Shown: positions 33,490 to 42,657 of the stretch, in pieces
Numbering within the stretch: the first letter of the stretch is position 1
How the letters are laid out: every line of letters starts with the position of its first letter
Source: Viridibacillus sp050279675
GTDB taxonomy: Bacteria; Bacillota; Bacilli; Bacillales_A; Planococcaceae
Assembly: GCF_050279675.1 (NCBI RefSeq)
Contig: NZ_JBNNUK010000019.1
Span: 1-64,000 of the forward strand
Length of the DNA stretch: 64,000 nt
Direction of reading: 5' to 3'
The notes under the pieces: model-generated
Told to the model about the DNA's origin: nothing
What the model saw: the letters and a program-made list of their open reading frames with translations, nothing else
Databases searched by the model: none
Translations under genes and position numbers: made by a program

Positions 33490-35172
33490 CTACATCTCTT
33501 CTGGTGCCTGGATTCCTAATAAACGCAATCCTTCTTTAATCACGATAGCAACACAAGCGCATAATGTTAGTTTCACCTGCATTGTAGCTTTGTCTTCTAG
33601 TATTCTTGTGTGGGCATAATACTTATTAAATGCTCTTGAAAGTTCGATTAAATACTTGGCAATTTGCGAAGGGTCCGCAAGTTCAAGCGCTTTTGCCACC
33701 ACTTCTGGGAAACCTTTTAGTGAGATGACAACTGGCCAAGCCTCATCAGATAACCCCTCAAATTGGCTGACTTCATTACTATATTGACCTTTTCGTAAAA
33801 GTGAGCAAATCCGTGCATATGTATATTGCACATAAGGACCTGTCTCCCCTTCAAAATTCAACATTTCTTCTAGCGAAAACTCAATATCATTCATACGATG
33901 ATTTTTTAAATCGTGGAAGATTACTGCTCCTGTTCCTACCACTTTCGCTATCTCTTCTTTTTGCTTCAGGTGTGGATTTTTTTCATCAATATTCTTGCCT
34001 GCTAATTGAATAGCCTCATTTAATACTTCTTCAAGTAAAACCACTTTCCCCTTACGAGTAGACATTTTCTTCCCGTCTTTTAACATCATGCCAAATGGGA
34101 TGTGTTGTAACTCTTTTGCCCAACCATATCCCATTTTCGCTAGTACGTTAAATAACTGTTTAAAATGTAGAGATTGTTCATTTCCTACGACGTAAAATGA
34201 TTTTGTTGAACTATAGGTTTCATTTCTATATAGGGCTGCGGCTAAATCTCGCGTCGCATATAACGTTGTGCCATCCGTTTTCTTAATCAAACATGGCGGC
34301 ATATTTTCTAAATTTACAACCATCGCCCCGGCCGATTCTTCAAGTAGTCCCTGTTTAGTTAATAATTCAACAACTCTTTCCATTTTATCATTATAAAATG
34401 CTTCGCCCGCAAACGAATCGAAACGTATGCCAAGTAATGTATAGACCTGTTCAAATTCCTTTAGCGATGCTTCTCTAAACCATTGCCATAATTGCAGTGC
34501 TTCTTCATCACCTTGCTCTAACTTTTTAAATGCTGCACGTGCTTGATCATTTAATGAGTCATCTTGATCTGCTACTTCGTGAAATTTGACATATATCTTC
34601 AACAATTCACGAACTGGAGACTGCTCAATCAGCTCTTTATTTCCCCATAAATGATAAGCGACAATCAGTTTGCCAAATTGAGTACCCCAATCTCCTAAAT
34701 GATTGATGCGTACTACTTCATAGCCATTTTTCTCTGCAATATTAGCTACTGCATTACCGATAACTGTTGACCGTAAATGCCCCATCGAAAAAGGCTTTGC
34801 AATATTAGGGGATGAAAAATCTATCGTAATCGTTTGACCTTCTCCAAGTTTTTGTTGTCCGTATGCAGATTGAGAGGAAACTATGCTAGATAATACCCCT
34901 TTCGAGATTTCCGATTGCTTTAGAAAAATATTCACATATCCAACAACAGCTTCAACCTTTTCAATAATGTCATTGTTCACTTTTCCACTTATTTCTTTAG
35001 CTATTATGGTTGGTGATTTGCGGAAAATTTTCGCTAATGCAAAGCAAGGAAAAGCATAATCCCCTAAATGTGCATACTTTGGCTTTTCAATTGTTTGTTC
35101 AATATCACTCTTTGCTAATTGACCATCTACTGCTTCAAATAATGTATTGATTATCAATTGTTTGTCTTCCAT
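33490..35172 (-). CDS. argS: Arginyl-tRNA synthetase
   Basis: A 560-residue class I synthetase. The N-terminal Add-1 domain is followed by the HIGH-like SSPNIAKPFSMGHLRST (around residue 120-136), the arginine-site LGDWGTQFGKL, the KMSKS-like DGKKMSTRKGKVVLLEEV (around 370) and the anticodon-binding DALR domain (YVQYTYARICSLLRKGQY). It charges tRNA-Arg. A T-box leader whose specifier reads CGC (Arg) confirms it. The plain length of 550-560 residues is full size. GAGGGGG precedes the ATG. Bacillales sometimes carry a second argS; whether this is the only copy cannot be seen here. Confidence 0.97.
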   Translation of the reverse strand: MEDKQLIINTLFEAVDGQLAKSDIEQTIEKPKYAHLGDYAFPCFALAKIFRKSPTIIAKEISGKVNNDIIEKVEAVVGYVNIFLKQSEISKGVLSSIVSSQSAYGQQKLGEGQTITIDFSSPNIAKPFSMGHLRSTVIGNAVANIAEKNGYEVVRINHLGDWGTQFGKLIVAYHLWGNKELIEQSPVRELLKIYVKFHEVADQDDSLNDQARAAFKKLEQGDEEALQLWQWFREASLKEFEQVYTLLGIRFDSFAGEAFYNDKMERVVELLTKQGLLEESAGAMVVNLENMPPCLIKKTDGTTLYATRDLAAALYRNETYSSTKSFYVVGNEQSLHFKQLFNVLAKMGYGWAKELQHIPFGMMLKDGKKMSTRKGKVVLLEEVLNEAIQLAGKNIDEKNPHLKQKEEIAKVVGTGAVIFHDLKNHRMNDIEFSLEEMLNFEGETGPYVQYTYARICSLLRKGQYSNEVSQFEGLSDEAWPVVISLKGFPEVVAKALELADPSQIAKYLIELSRAFNKYYAHTRILEDKATMQVKLTLCACVAIVIKEGLRLLGIQAPEEM

Positions 35173-35263
35173 TCTATTTCCCCCTCAAATAATAAAATCA
35201 TTGTTCATTCCAAACAAATTCCAATTGTTTACCTGCAGTAATGGTACAGAAAGCAATAAAAAA

Positions 35264-35500
35264 AGCCCCCGTCTCAAAACAAGAGACGAGAGCATAGATC
35301 CCGTGGTACCACTCTAGTTGCCACAATATGTGACCACTTTCCATTGTTAACGAGGTGATTCCCCGATCTTTTCTACTGCTAGTTCAAAAAGTTTCTCCAA
35401 AGTGCGCTTCATTCATGCTCCATGTATTAGGCTCCCACCATCCCTAACTCGCTTGACATTTCCCCATAAACTACTCTCTTTTTCACAGAATTTTTTTATT
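35264..35500 (-). ncRNA. T-box riboswitch of argS
   Basis: Minus-strand leader with the T-box motif AGAGTGGTACCACGG (plus 35301-35315), terminator GCTCTCGTCTC / GAGACGGGGGC (35265-35294) plus seven T, and stem I with GGTGGGAG distal loop. The specifier region TGAAG-CGC-A places codon CGC (Arg) at 35404-35406. Uncharged tRNA-Arg should allow read-through into argS. Confidence 0.95.
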
Positions 35501-35504
35501 AAAT

Positions 35505-36515
35505 TGTTAATATGGTATATTTAATTTGCAAATAAGTCAATGTTTGAGAAAAAATATAACATTTAATTTATTTTTACATGGAATTTTCGAGGGAATTTAT
35601 GGTATAAATCAAAATTTTAATAAAAAATTCAACTGATTGTCATAGAATTTACAATTAGTACTTAGTCATAGTACTTTATTATAAAACTATAAAAAAAACA
35701 CACTCGTTTCCCACAATTTTTTCCGCTTTAATAATCATTCATTCTAAATAACTGTTTCAAACAATTTCCATTCATGATTAGCATTAGGCAGTTCAATTAC
35801 GTCTATTTGCTAAAACTTTTTGTATAACACCTTCCTGCTTATATAATCTATAAAACTATTATTTATTACGTTCTTTCTTATATAAATAACAAGTATTTGG
35901 ACTTCAATAATTCAAGTTGATCTGAACTTCAACTTAAAGCAGAATAAACCTCACCTTCTCTCAACTTCGAAAATAACTTTCTTACATTTTCCACATACTC
36001 ATCAATTTAGTTAACCAATATATAATCTAGTCATAATATCAACCATTAATATATTAACAATAAATTCTGTGGAATAAATGATGGTCTCATACAAACTCCT
36101 AAAAAATACAAGTCTATTTTTCCTTAAAACTAAGAAATTCATATTATTGACACAAATATTTTAATCGTATACTATTGAGACGTAAAGTAAATTGGGGTCA
36201 AAAAGTTACCATGTTTAAAACGGTGCAGGAGGTAGAACTAGGTATTTACGTTCATGAGTAATAGAGTTTCAAATCACAGTAAAAATTAATTGGTCAAGAA
36301 GTACTCAAAACTACATAATCATTTTGGGTCCTTATAAATTTTTTTACGAAGACAATTAGGTCATGAAAATAATTAAAGGGTATTTTATTTTAACGCTTTC
36401 TATAAATCTCATTAAAGAGATTTTGGGGAATAGAGAGTAAAATTAGACAAGCTCAGGTATTTTGCCAAATAAGCAGTCTGATATGGGAAGTATATAGGTT
36501 AAAAAACAAGAAAAA
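35505..36515. other. Long AT-rich intergenic region, about 1 kb
   Basis: No gene-sized frame. Near 36210 the plus strand has a short frame MFKTVQEVELGIYVHE with no ribosome site ahead. I see no T-box, repeat copy or IS end. The region separates divergent genes and holds their promoters. Confidence 0.4.
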
Positions 36516-36527
36516 GAGGTACAATAC

Positions 36528-37811
36528 GTGAGCACAAATAAGAAAAAAATCCACTACGCATGGTGGTTATTATTAGGTTTATCTATTATGGTCGGTTTGG
36601 CTAAAGGCGGAATCATGACTGCAGGTGGATTGTTTTTAACTCCAGTAACTGAAGATTTAGGTATTGGAATGGGAAGTCTAACACTTTACTTTAGTATTTC
36701 TTCTATAGTAACAATGATTTTCTTACCATTAGCTGGTAAGATCATTGCTAAGTATGATATTAGAACAATTTTAGTAACAGCAATTATTTTACAAGCGGGT
36801 TCTTTTGCAATGTTTGGTTTAATGAATTCTGTTTGGGGTTGGTACTTATTCTGTATCCCAATGTCAATCGGTTCAATTTTTGTCACTCAAATCGCAGGGC
36901 CAGTATTAATCAACAACTGGTTTAAAAAACATAACGGTTTAGCAATTGGTATCATGGTTGCATCTGGTGGTATTTTCGGAGCTATCCTACAACCTATGGC
37001 TGGTAACTTAATAGCAAGTGAAGGTTGGAGAACGACTTACTTCATCTTAGGTGGAATTGTTATAGCCATCGTTGTGCCTATCGTATTATTAACAATTAGA
37101 ATGTCTCCTAAACAAAAAGGTTTACAACCATTAGGTTTAGAAGTTGAAATTAATAAAAACGAAGGTCCTTCTTCAGTTAAAGTTAAAGTTGAATCTAATA
37201 CAAACACCGGTATTTCAGCAGCAATCGCTAAAAAATCAAGTGCATTCTATGCATTATTATTATTCTTCTTCTTTATTACTGCTATTAGTAGTTTTGGTCA
37301 ACACGTTGCTCCTTTTGCAATGGGCTTAGGCTATGACGTTAAATTTGCTGGTGGTGCAATGGGCTTCTGGCAAATGGGTGTACTGATTGGTGCATTAGCA
37401 TTCGGTATTTTAAGTGATAAAATTGGTGCAAAAAATACAGCTATCTTCGCGATGTTATTAGGTTTAGTCCCAATCGCAATTCTATTAACTGTTCCTGATA
37501 ATTCTACGATGTTCTCTTTAGCAATTGGTATTTATGGATTTGTTGTTGCATCACTTGGAACATTAGGACCGCTATTAACTACAGCTATCTTTGGTAACAA
37601 AGAATACGGTCAAATTTACGCTTCTGCAGTTATCGGTTTAGCAGTTGCAGGTATCGTTGCATTACCTGGTTACGGATATGTGTTCCAATTAACTGGTAGC
37701 TACACTATAGTACTTTACGCAATTGCCTTCATGTTAGTTATTAATGTATTATTAATTATTATGGCATTTATCGGTAAAAAGAAACTAGTACAAGCAGGTC
37801 ATTGGAAATAA
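36528..37811 (+). CDS. MFS transporter, oxalate/formate antiporter (OFA) type
   Basis: A 427-residue, twelve-span MFS protein with the OFA-like features of an early HYAWWLLLGLSIMVGLAKGG segment, KHNGLAIGIMVASGGIFGAI between spans 4 and 5, and a central lysine-rich loop at about residue 205-235. The start is GTG with AAGAGG upstream. Codon choice (TTA, GGT, ACT) is unusually uniform, as in well-expressed genes. It probably exchanges small carboxylates, but the substrate is not certain. Confidence 0.87.
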   Translation: MSTNKKKIHYAWWLLLGLSIMVGLAKGGIMTAGGLFLTPVTEDLGIGMGSLTLYFSISSIVTMIFLPLAGKIIAKYDIRTILVTAIILQAGSFAMFGLMNSVWGWYLFCIPMSIGSIFVTQIAGPVLINNWFKKHNGLAIGIMVASGGIFGAILQPMAGNLIASEGWRTTYFILGGIVIAIVVPIVLLTIRMSPKQKGLQPLGLEVEINKNEGPSSVKVKVESNTNTGISAAIAKKSSAFYALLLFFFFITAISSFGQHVAPFAMGLGYDVKFAGGAMGFWQMGVLIGALAFGILSDKIGAKNTAIFAMLLGLVPIAILLTVPDNSTMFSLAIGIYGFVVASLGTLGPLLTTAIFGNKEYGQIYASAVIGLAVAGIVALPGYGYVFQLTGSYTIVLYAIAFMLVINVLLIIMAFIGKKKLVQAGHWK

Positions 37812-37994
37812 TCACTTTTATCTCCCTTAACACATAAGTGAATTCTTCCCTTTAAATTATTTTTTCTTGATGGATTGTTTACTACACCTTTTCATCAACC
37901 TTACTAACGAATTTGAAATCAATAACTTACTTTCTATTCACTCCGTTTCAAACTCTTCTGAAACAAATAGAGAGAATAAATAGACCTTATTGAG

Positions 37995-38055
37995 CACTTC
38001 TAAGTTGCAACATTGGTTATATAAAACCAAGACAACTTGGAAGTGTTTTTTTATG
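37995..38055 (+). terminator. Terminator near the OFA transporter gene
   Basis: CACTTCTAAGTTG / CAACTTGGAAGTG stem with internal TTGGTT / AACCAA pairing and seven T. It lies 185 bases after the stop and just before the convergent GNAT gene. Confidence 0.75.
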
Positions 38056-38099
38056 TAACAATTAAGTTTAACTTTTCATATAGATTTACAGAAAGGTTT

Positions 38100-38669
38100 T
38101 CAAATCATCTGCTCATACTCTTCTCTCAAAATAGAATACATTTTTAAATCTTGATGGGTACCTTTCACAAATAGCCCTTTTCGAATTAACCCTTCATAAG
38201 ACATGCCGACTTTCTCCATAACCCGAGCAGAACCTACATTCTCAGTTAAACATTTCGCTTGGATTCGAACTAAATCCATTTCTTCAAAACCAAAAGCAAT
38301 TACTGCTTTGGCTGCTTCAGTAACAATGCCTTTTCCCCAATACACTTGTGAAATTGCATAACCGATTTCAGCTATTTGTTGTTGTGGCTGCCAAGATACG
38401 AAATCTATTGTCCCAATTAATGTACCTGTCTCTTTATCTTCAATCCCCCAAAGAGCATATTGATCTAACTCGTATTTGTTTAATATAAATCGCACAAACT
38501 CTTCTGTATCCTCTAAACTTTTATGCTTAACCCAAGTACAGTATCGTGCAACTTCCTCATTCGAACAATATGTATGCATATCATAAAGGTCATCAAGTGA
38601 GATTTTCCTTAAAATTAATCGATCTGTTTCTAAAATAGGTAGCTTGCTGTAGATATCCTCTATTTTCAT
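38100..38669 (-). CDS. GNAT acetyltransferase, RimJ/RimL-like
   Basis: A 189-residue protein with the RimJ/RimL opening LPILETDRLILRKISLDDLY, the acetyl-CoA loop GYAISQVYWGKGIVTEAAKA (W-G-x-G-x-x-T-E-A) and CLTENVGSARVMEKVGMSYE at the C-terminal beta-alpha element. It should acetylate an N-terminal or side-chain amine. Its GAGGTGA site overlaps the stop region of the broken GrpB gene only nine bases upstream, so the two were one operon. Confidence 0.93.
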   Translation of the reverse strand: MKIEDIYSKLPILETDRLILRKISLDDLYDMHTYCSNEEVARYCTWVKHKSLEDTEEFVRFILNKYELDQYALWGIEDKETGTLIGTIDFVSWQPQQQIAEIGYAISQVYWGKGIVTEAAKAVIAFGFEEMDLVRIQAKCLTENVGSARVMEKVGMSYEGLIRKGLFVKGTHQDLKMYSILREEYEQMI

Positions 38670-38678
38670 CCTATCACC

Positions 38679-39197
38679 TCATTTCAAGTTTTCATACCAA
38701 CGTAACGCTTTTTGTTCTATTTCACTAGCAAAAGTCGATTTCCCTTGTATATATGCCTCCATATTAAATGGATATTGTGATGCATTTGCTTGCTTTATTC
38801 GACCATATTTTGTCGCTTCATCAGGATGGCTTCTTAAATAATCGCGGAAAGCTAGATGTCTAGTAATACCCGTATGTCCTAATTCATAAAAGTGGAGATG
38901 GTGTGTGCGATTGTCACCACCTTTTGTAAAATAACGTCATCCTGGGAGTCCATTCTCCCTTTTAGCTACATAACCTATTTCTTCTAATTTCTCTTTAAAT
39001 TGATCAACCAGGTCAATGTGATAAACTACTGGCATTATATCAATTACAGGCTTCGCAAGAAGATTTTCAACTGATGTACTACCAATATGAAAGATATCAT
39101 AAATCTCATCATTGAAAATATCCCTAATTATCTTTTGTTCTTTGTAGAATAATGCAACCCATTCTTGATCGTATTCTACCACTTCAACCTTTCTCAT
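38679..39197 (-). pseudogene. GrpB family gene with one in-frame stop
   Basis: The frame from the ATG at 39197 to the TGA at 38679 is 173 codons and continuous except for a TGA at codon 87, between RENGLPG and RYFTKGGDNRTHHLHFYELG. Intact homologues have GRRYF at this place, so a CGA-to-TGA change is the simplest cause. The GrpB hallmark FHIGSTSVENLLAKPVIDIM is present. A strong AGAGGTG site remains, so decay looks recent. Sequencing error or a pair of short proteins are alternatives. Confidence 0.85.
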
Positions 39198-39271
39198 TTT
39201 TCACCTCTATTTCGACATCCCTTTAAATTCAATATATTCAGTCTATTATAATCGTAGCATACTTCTTTAAA

Positions 39272-39502
39272 CTATCTATCTAATTGCGTTAACTTATAAA
39301 CACTAGTATAAATGAACAGTATCAAAATCCCCAACACAATAAACATAAGTGTAATTCCATTCTCAGGAATAAACTGCATACCCCAAATAAATAAACTCGC
39401 TATCATACCTCCAATTACACTCATCAAGCCTAATATAGATAAATGCTTTCCCCTTGTCTCCTCTGGAATCGATTTAGCTACAATGGATTGGTGAGTATGC
39501 AT
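39272..39502 (-). pseudogene. C-terminal remnant of an MFS transporter
   Basis: A 76-residue frame with SIVAKSIPEETRGKHLSILG, the typical I-P-E-x-x-R-G-K segment between MFS spans 10 and 11, followed by two hydrophobic spans and a short tail. Ten spans are missing, and no ribosome site precedes the first Met. It is a fragment. Confidence 0.7.
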
Positions 39503-39800
39503 ATACAGTAGTGTAACAAATGACAGTACCGTTAATTATTTACAGACTTCAATAATATGTAACTACCTAATGATACTTTAAAGGAATCACCACAAATAAA
39601 AATTGATTCTAAAGAATCGTTAGATCGCATAATTCTAGTATTATAACGATTTTACATTAATTAAATATCAGAAAATTATAATTATTAATACTTTTTTACA
39701 AAGGGATTCTTTATCTCAATTATTATATTATTCTGTCATTTAAGCTTATTGCTATTCCATCTTATGTTTTTTTGTATATAATGGAGAGACACCCACTTTT
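39503..39800. other. AT-rich intergenic region
   Basis: Nothing recognised apart from the presumed promoter of the small gene at 39836. Confidence 0.35.
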
Positions 39801-39835
39801 AGGTGTAAATAAAAAGATAAAGGAAGTGAAGGTTT

Positions 39836-40087
39836 ATGATTACTTTACGCATTCATAAGGAAAATTCAGAATACGTGGTGAAACGGATAAGTAACCACAA
39901 TGCCGATCAATATTCTGTGCACTCTGTTGAGTCACTCTATGAAAGTTTGTTTCATTTAGGTCGCAAAATGCATATTAGTAACATCCATTTCAACATTCCA
40001 CATGATTTAAAATCCAAATTAATTTCTTTTCTATCCGTCGAATTTCCTGCCGAGCTTTACGATTATCATATTAAGATTATTGACTAA
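39836..40087 (+). CDS. Hypothetical 83-residue protein
   Basis: A small soluble protein rich in His and Ser (ISNHNADQYSVHSVESLYES and KMHISNIHFNIPHDLKSKLI). AAAGGAAGTG lies ahead of the ATG and codon use is normal. It is a single-gene unit convergent with an HhH protein gene. I recognise no family. Confidence 0.6.
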   Translation: MITLRIHKENSEYVVKRISNHNADQYSVHSVESLYESLFHLGRKMHISNIHFNIPHDLKSKLISFLSVEFPAELYDYHIKIID

Positions 40088-40258
40088 ACCGTTACCTCAT
40101 TGATTTTATCTTCTAGAAGCGACAGTCAGTAACCATCTAGGTGCGATTTTATATCGTTCCTGATGGTTCAATTATACATATTGTATCATCTTACCAAAAT
40201 TCCGACATACGCCTTCTAGCGCCATGTTGGTATTCTTTCTTATTAGCATTAACTATCA

Positions 40259-40447
40259 TTAGTCTTTAAATTGGAGCCCCATTTCATGAAGCGATTCTTT
40301 TAATACTCTTATAGATTTAGGGCCCATACCATGAAGCGCCTTTAAGGTCTTTTCATCAATTGTTGTTAATTGCTCTAATGTCGTGATTCCTAAGCTATTA
40401 AGTGCTCTTACCGCTGGCTTTGATACACCTTTGGGCCAGGTTTGCAT
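40259..40447 (-). CDS. Small helix-hairpin-helix protein
   Basis: A 62-residue protein from MQTWPKGVSKPAVRALNSLG to the C-terminus. Two tandem HhH-like motifs are visible: ALNSLGITTLEQLTTI (L-x-x-x-G-I-x-T-L-E-x-L) and LHGMGPKSIRVLKESL (G-M-G-P-K-S), as in RNA polymerase alpha C-terminal domain-like and DNA-repair proteins. It is likely to bind DNA non-specifically. A longer frame starts 23 codons upstream; the ATG at 40447 follows GGGGTGAAG and fits the domain edge. Confidence 0.75.
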   Translation of the reverse strand: MQTWPKGVSKPAVRALNSLGITTLEQLTTIDEKTLKALHGMGPKSIRVLKESLHEMGLQFKD

Positions 40448-40557
40448 GACTTCACCCCATCCGTTTATTTTAAGTCGCAGAAAATATAATTTACCACTCA
40501 TATACTTCGACATCATTTGTCTTCACTTTACGATGTCTATTTTTACACAGATGGTTA

Positions 40558-40917
40558 TTACACCAAAATAATTACAATAAAGATTAAAGAGAAAATAACT
40601 GAACTGCTTAGAATAAATATCAATTGTAATCTTGAAAATATTCTCAAAGTACTTCGGTTTTTAATTTTTCCAATTGTCTTTGCAACTTTTATATTCATTG
40701 GAATAAAGAATATCGTGAATAGCACACTAATTAGTAATAATACAAGTATAATTGAAATAAAGGGTGGTATATTTATTTCCCAAAGAAAAATTCCTACAAC
40801 AAATACTGGAACCCCCATCCACAACCCAAATGTAAAGAATAATAACACAATTGCAATTACCAGTAACATAAAATCTTTCTTTAGAAAGTCACGATATGCT
40901 TTGCTGTATATGCTCAT
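40558..40917 (-). CDS. Small membrane protein, unknown function
   Basis: A 119-residue protein starting MSIYSKAYRDFLKKDFMLLV with an AGGGGGATT site. The longer frame upstream overlaps the phosphatase gene and lacks a site. Three hydrophobic spans are apparent (about 15-45, 50-75 and 95-118) with a basic loop KVAKTIGKIKNRSTLR. No family recognised. It lies 50 bases downstream of the phosphatase gene and may be in the same operon. Confidence 0.65.
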   Translation of the reverse strand: MSIYSKAYRDFLKKDFMLLVIAIVLLFFTFGLWMGVPVFVVGIFLWEINIPPFISIILVLLLISVLFTIFFIPMNIKVAKTIGKIKNRSTLRIFSRLQLIFILSSSVIFSLIFIVIILV

Positions 40918-40966
40918 ATCTAATCCCCCTACTCCTAAAAATCCCTTACTTTTATCGGATTGTGCT

Positions 40967-41542
40967 TTAACAAATAACTGAAAACCATCCTGTTTCTTTT
41001 GGGAAATCATTTCGAGTAAGCCTTTGCCCAGAAAGCATTTGTCGATAAGAAGTGATCGTACCATCGTGTGACACTATATAAATTTTTTCTTTATGTAACT
41101 TTTTACATTCACCAATAAACTTTTCTGCAAGGTTTGTGAATTGATGTTCTGTTAAGGTATTAATACCATTCGACCAGAGTTCAATTGATGCCTTGCTATC
41201 TATTTCAAAAGTTGGGTAATCATGTTCAATAATTTCTAAATTAATTATCTTATCACAAGGCAATGTATTCATACTTGAGTGAATGGGAAAAATCCTTGGA
41301 GCTACTAATGGGCTTACAATCTTGCGACAATATTTATTTTCGTTCCAAATAAATACAGTTTCAAGCGTTCTTCTAAGTGGACTAATAATGATTACATCAT
41401 CATCTGATAGCGGAAATTGATTTCTTAAAAACAATGCCTGTTCTACCCCTGTAGAAGTTAATGCTGGGTCTTCTATTTGCAGACTTTTAGGTACATCCAA
41501 AGTATGTACACCTTGGCCGTGACGAATAAATACCAACTCCAT
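40967..41542 (-). CDS. Histidine phosphatase superfamily protein
   Basis: A 191-residue protein beginning MELVFIRHGQGVHTL, the RHG catalytic motif, with IIISPLRRTLETVFIW (second arginine site) and a late IVSHDGTITSYRQML that supplies the second catalytic histidine (H at about residue 159). This is the phosphoglycerate-mutase-like acid phosphatase fold. Substrate unknown. AGGAGGAG precedes the ATG. Confidence 0.92.
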   Translation of the reverse strand: MELVFIRHGQGVHTLDVPKSLQIEDPALTSTGVEQALFLRNQFPLSDDDVIIISPLRRTLETVFIWNENKYCRKIVSPLVAPRIFPIHSSMNTLPCDKIINLEIIEHDYPTFEIDSKASIELWSNGINTLTEHQFTNLAEKFIGECKKLHKEKIYIVSHDGTITSYRQMLSGQRLTRNDFPKETGWFSVIC

Positions 41543-41549
41543 TTAACTC

Positions 41550-41830
41550 CTCCTATGCTATTATTTACACTTTTTATCAATCCATTGATTTTACAACTCC
41601 GAAAACTTTATTATCCAATTATACCAAAATAATAATAAGAATAGTATAAATCATCTATTCTCTACTTTATCTCATCTCTAGGTGTACCTTAGTGTTTTTA
41701 AAAGTACTATTTAATAATAGAAAAAAAGTAACATTGTTATGAGGCTTTTTTCTAGAATGGTTTTGGAGTATTTGCTTAGCCAATTAAGACTTATTCTTCT
41801 AATAAATATTCTCTTCAATTTCTAACAAAA
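41550..41830. other. Intergenic region
   Basis: AT-rich DNA with no supported feature. Confidence 0.35.
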
Positions 41831-41837
41831 AGCGATT

Positions 41838-42440
41838 TTAAAAAGTCTTATGACCCTTAACACAAAGCCATTTAGCATTATTCTGCTCATAAAACTTTAT
41901 TGAATTGAACCCCGTTCTAATAAACAATTGTTCCAATTCTTCTTTCGTTTTAAAATTTTTCATATGATAATTTATTTTGTATAGTTCTGCAATAATTAGA
42001 AAGTGCCCATCTTTATTCAAAACTCTAAATGCCTCTTTCACTCCATTTTCTAAATCTGGCCAGAAGTAATGTGTTTGAAAAGCTGTTATTATATCAAATG
42101 TATTATTTGGAAATGGTATGTCAGTAACACTTCCTTGGAGGATATTTACTTTACCCTTTTCCACATCTTGTTTATTTGCTCTAATTGAATCTTTTACTGC
42201 TTGTTCGGAATAGTCTATACCGACAATTTTTCCAAACGTATTCCGCTTAGACAATAATTGTATTGTTTTCCCCCCTCCACATCCTATGTCCAATATTACT
42301 GCTGATTCTTTTACTTTTACCTTTTCTAACGCCCATTGGTTCATGCTGGTGTGTGCAGAATTCATAATTCTCAACATAATTGAGCCTATGATTCCTTTTG
42401 GATTCTTAGCTTGTTCTATCAATTGGTCTAGTAGGTTCAA
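41838..42440 (-). CDS. Class I SAM-dependent methyltransferase
   Basis: About 200 residues. Motif I is VILDIGCGGGKTIQLLSK (SAM-binding G-x-G-x-G), followed by IVGIDYSEQAVKDSIR (acidic motif II) and GSVTDIPFPNNTFDIITAFQ (motif post-II/III). The TTG at 42440 sits six bases after GGAGG; ATG codons 6-8 codons earlier overlap the site and are less likely. The fold suits methylation of a small molecule; substrate unknown. Confidence 0.88.
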   Translation of the reverse strand: MNLLDQLIEQAKNPKGIIGSIMLRIMNSAHTSMNQWALEKVKVKESAVILDIGCGGGKTIQLLSKRNTFGKIVGIDYSEQAVKDSIRANKQDVEKGKVNILQGSVTDIPFPNNTFDIITAFQTHYFWPDLENGVKEAFRVLNKDGHFLIIAELYKINYHMKNFKTKEELEQLFIRTGFNSIKFYEQNNAKWLCVKGHKTF

Positions 42441-42590
42441 TTCCATCCTCCATTTTCTCTTCATTTAAGAAAGAATATTCACTACAAATCGCCCTTACTT
42501 GTAAATTCATTATTATTTATATTTGAGTAATTTTTATTTCTAATTTTCAACCCAAAAACATTTTAACATATTTTACCTGATAATAAAGAA

Positions 42591-42622
42591 ACAGTGGATT
42601 CCTATTAGAAACCCACTGCTTT
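42591..42622 (-). terminator. Terminator-like hairpin after the ribosome-protection GTPase
   Basis: CAGTGG...CCACTG stem (minus strand AGTGGGTTTC...GGAATCCACT) followed by TTTCTTTATT. Moderate. Confidence 0.55.
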
Positions 42623-42657
42623 TATATTTCTTCATTTAAAGAGTACCCCTTAATATT

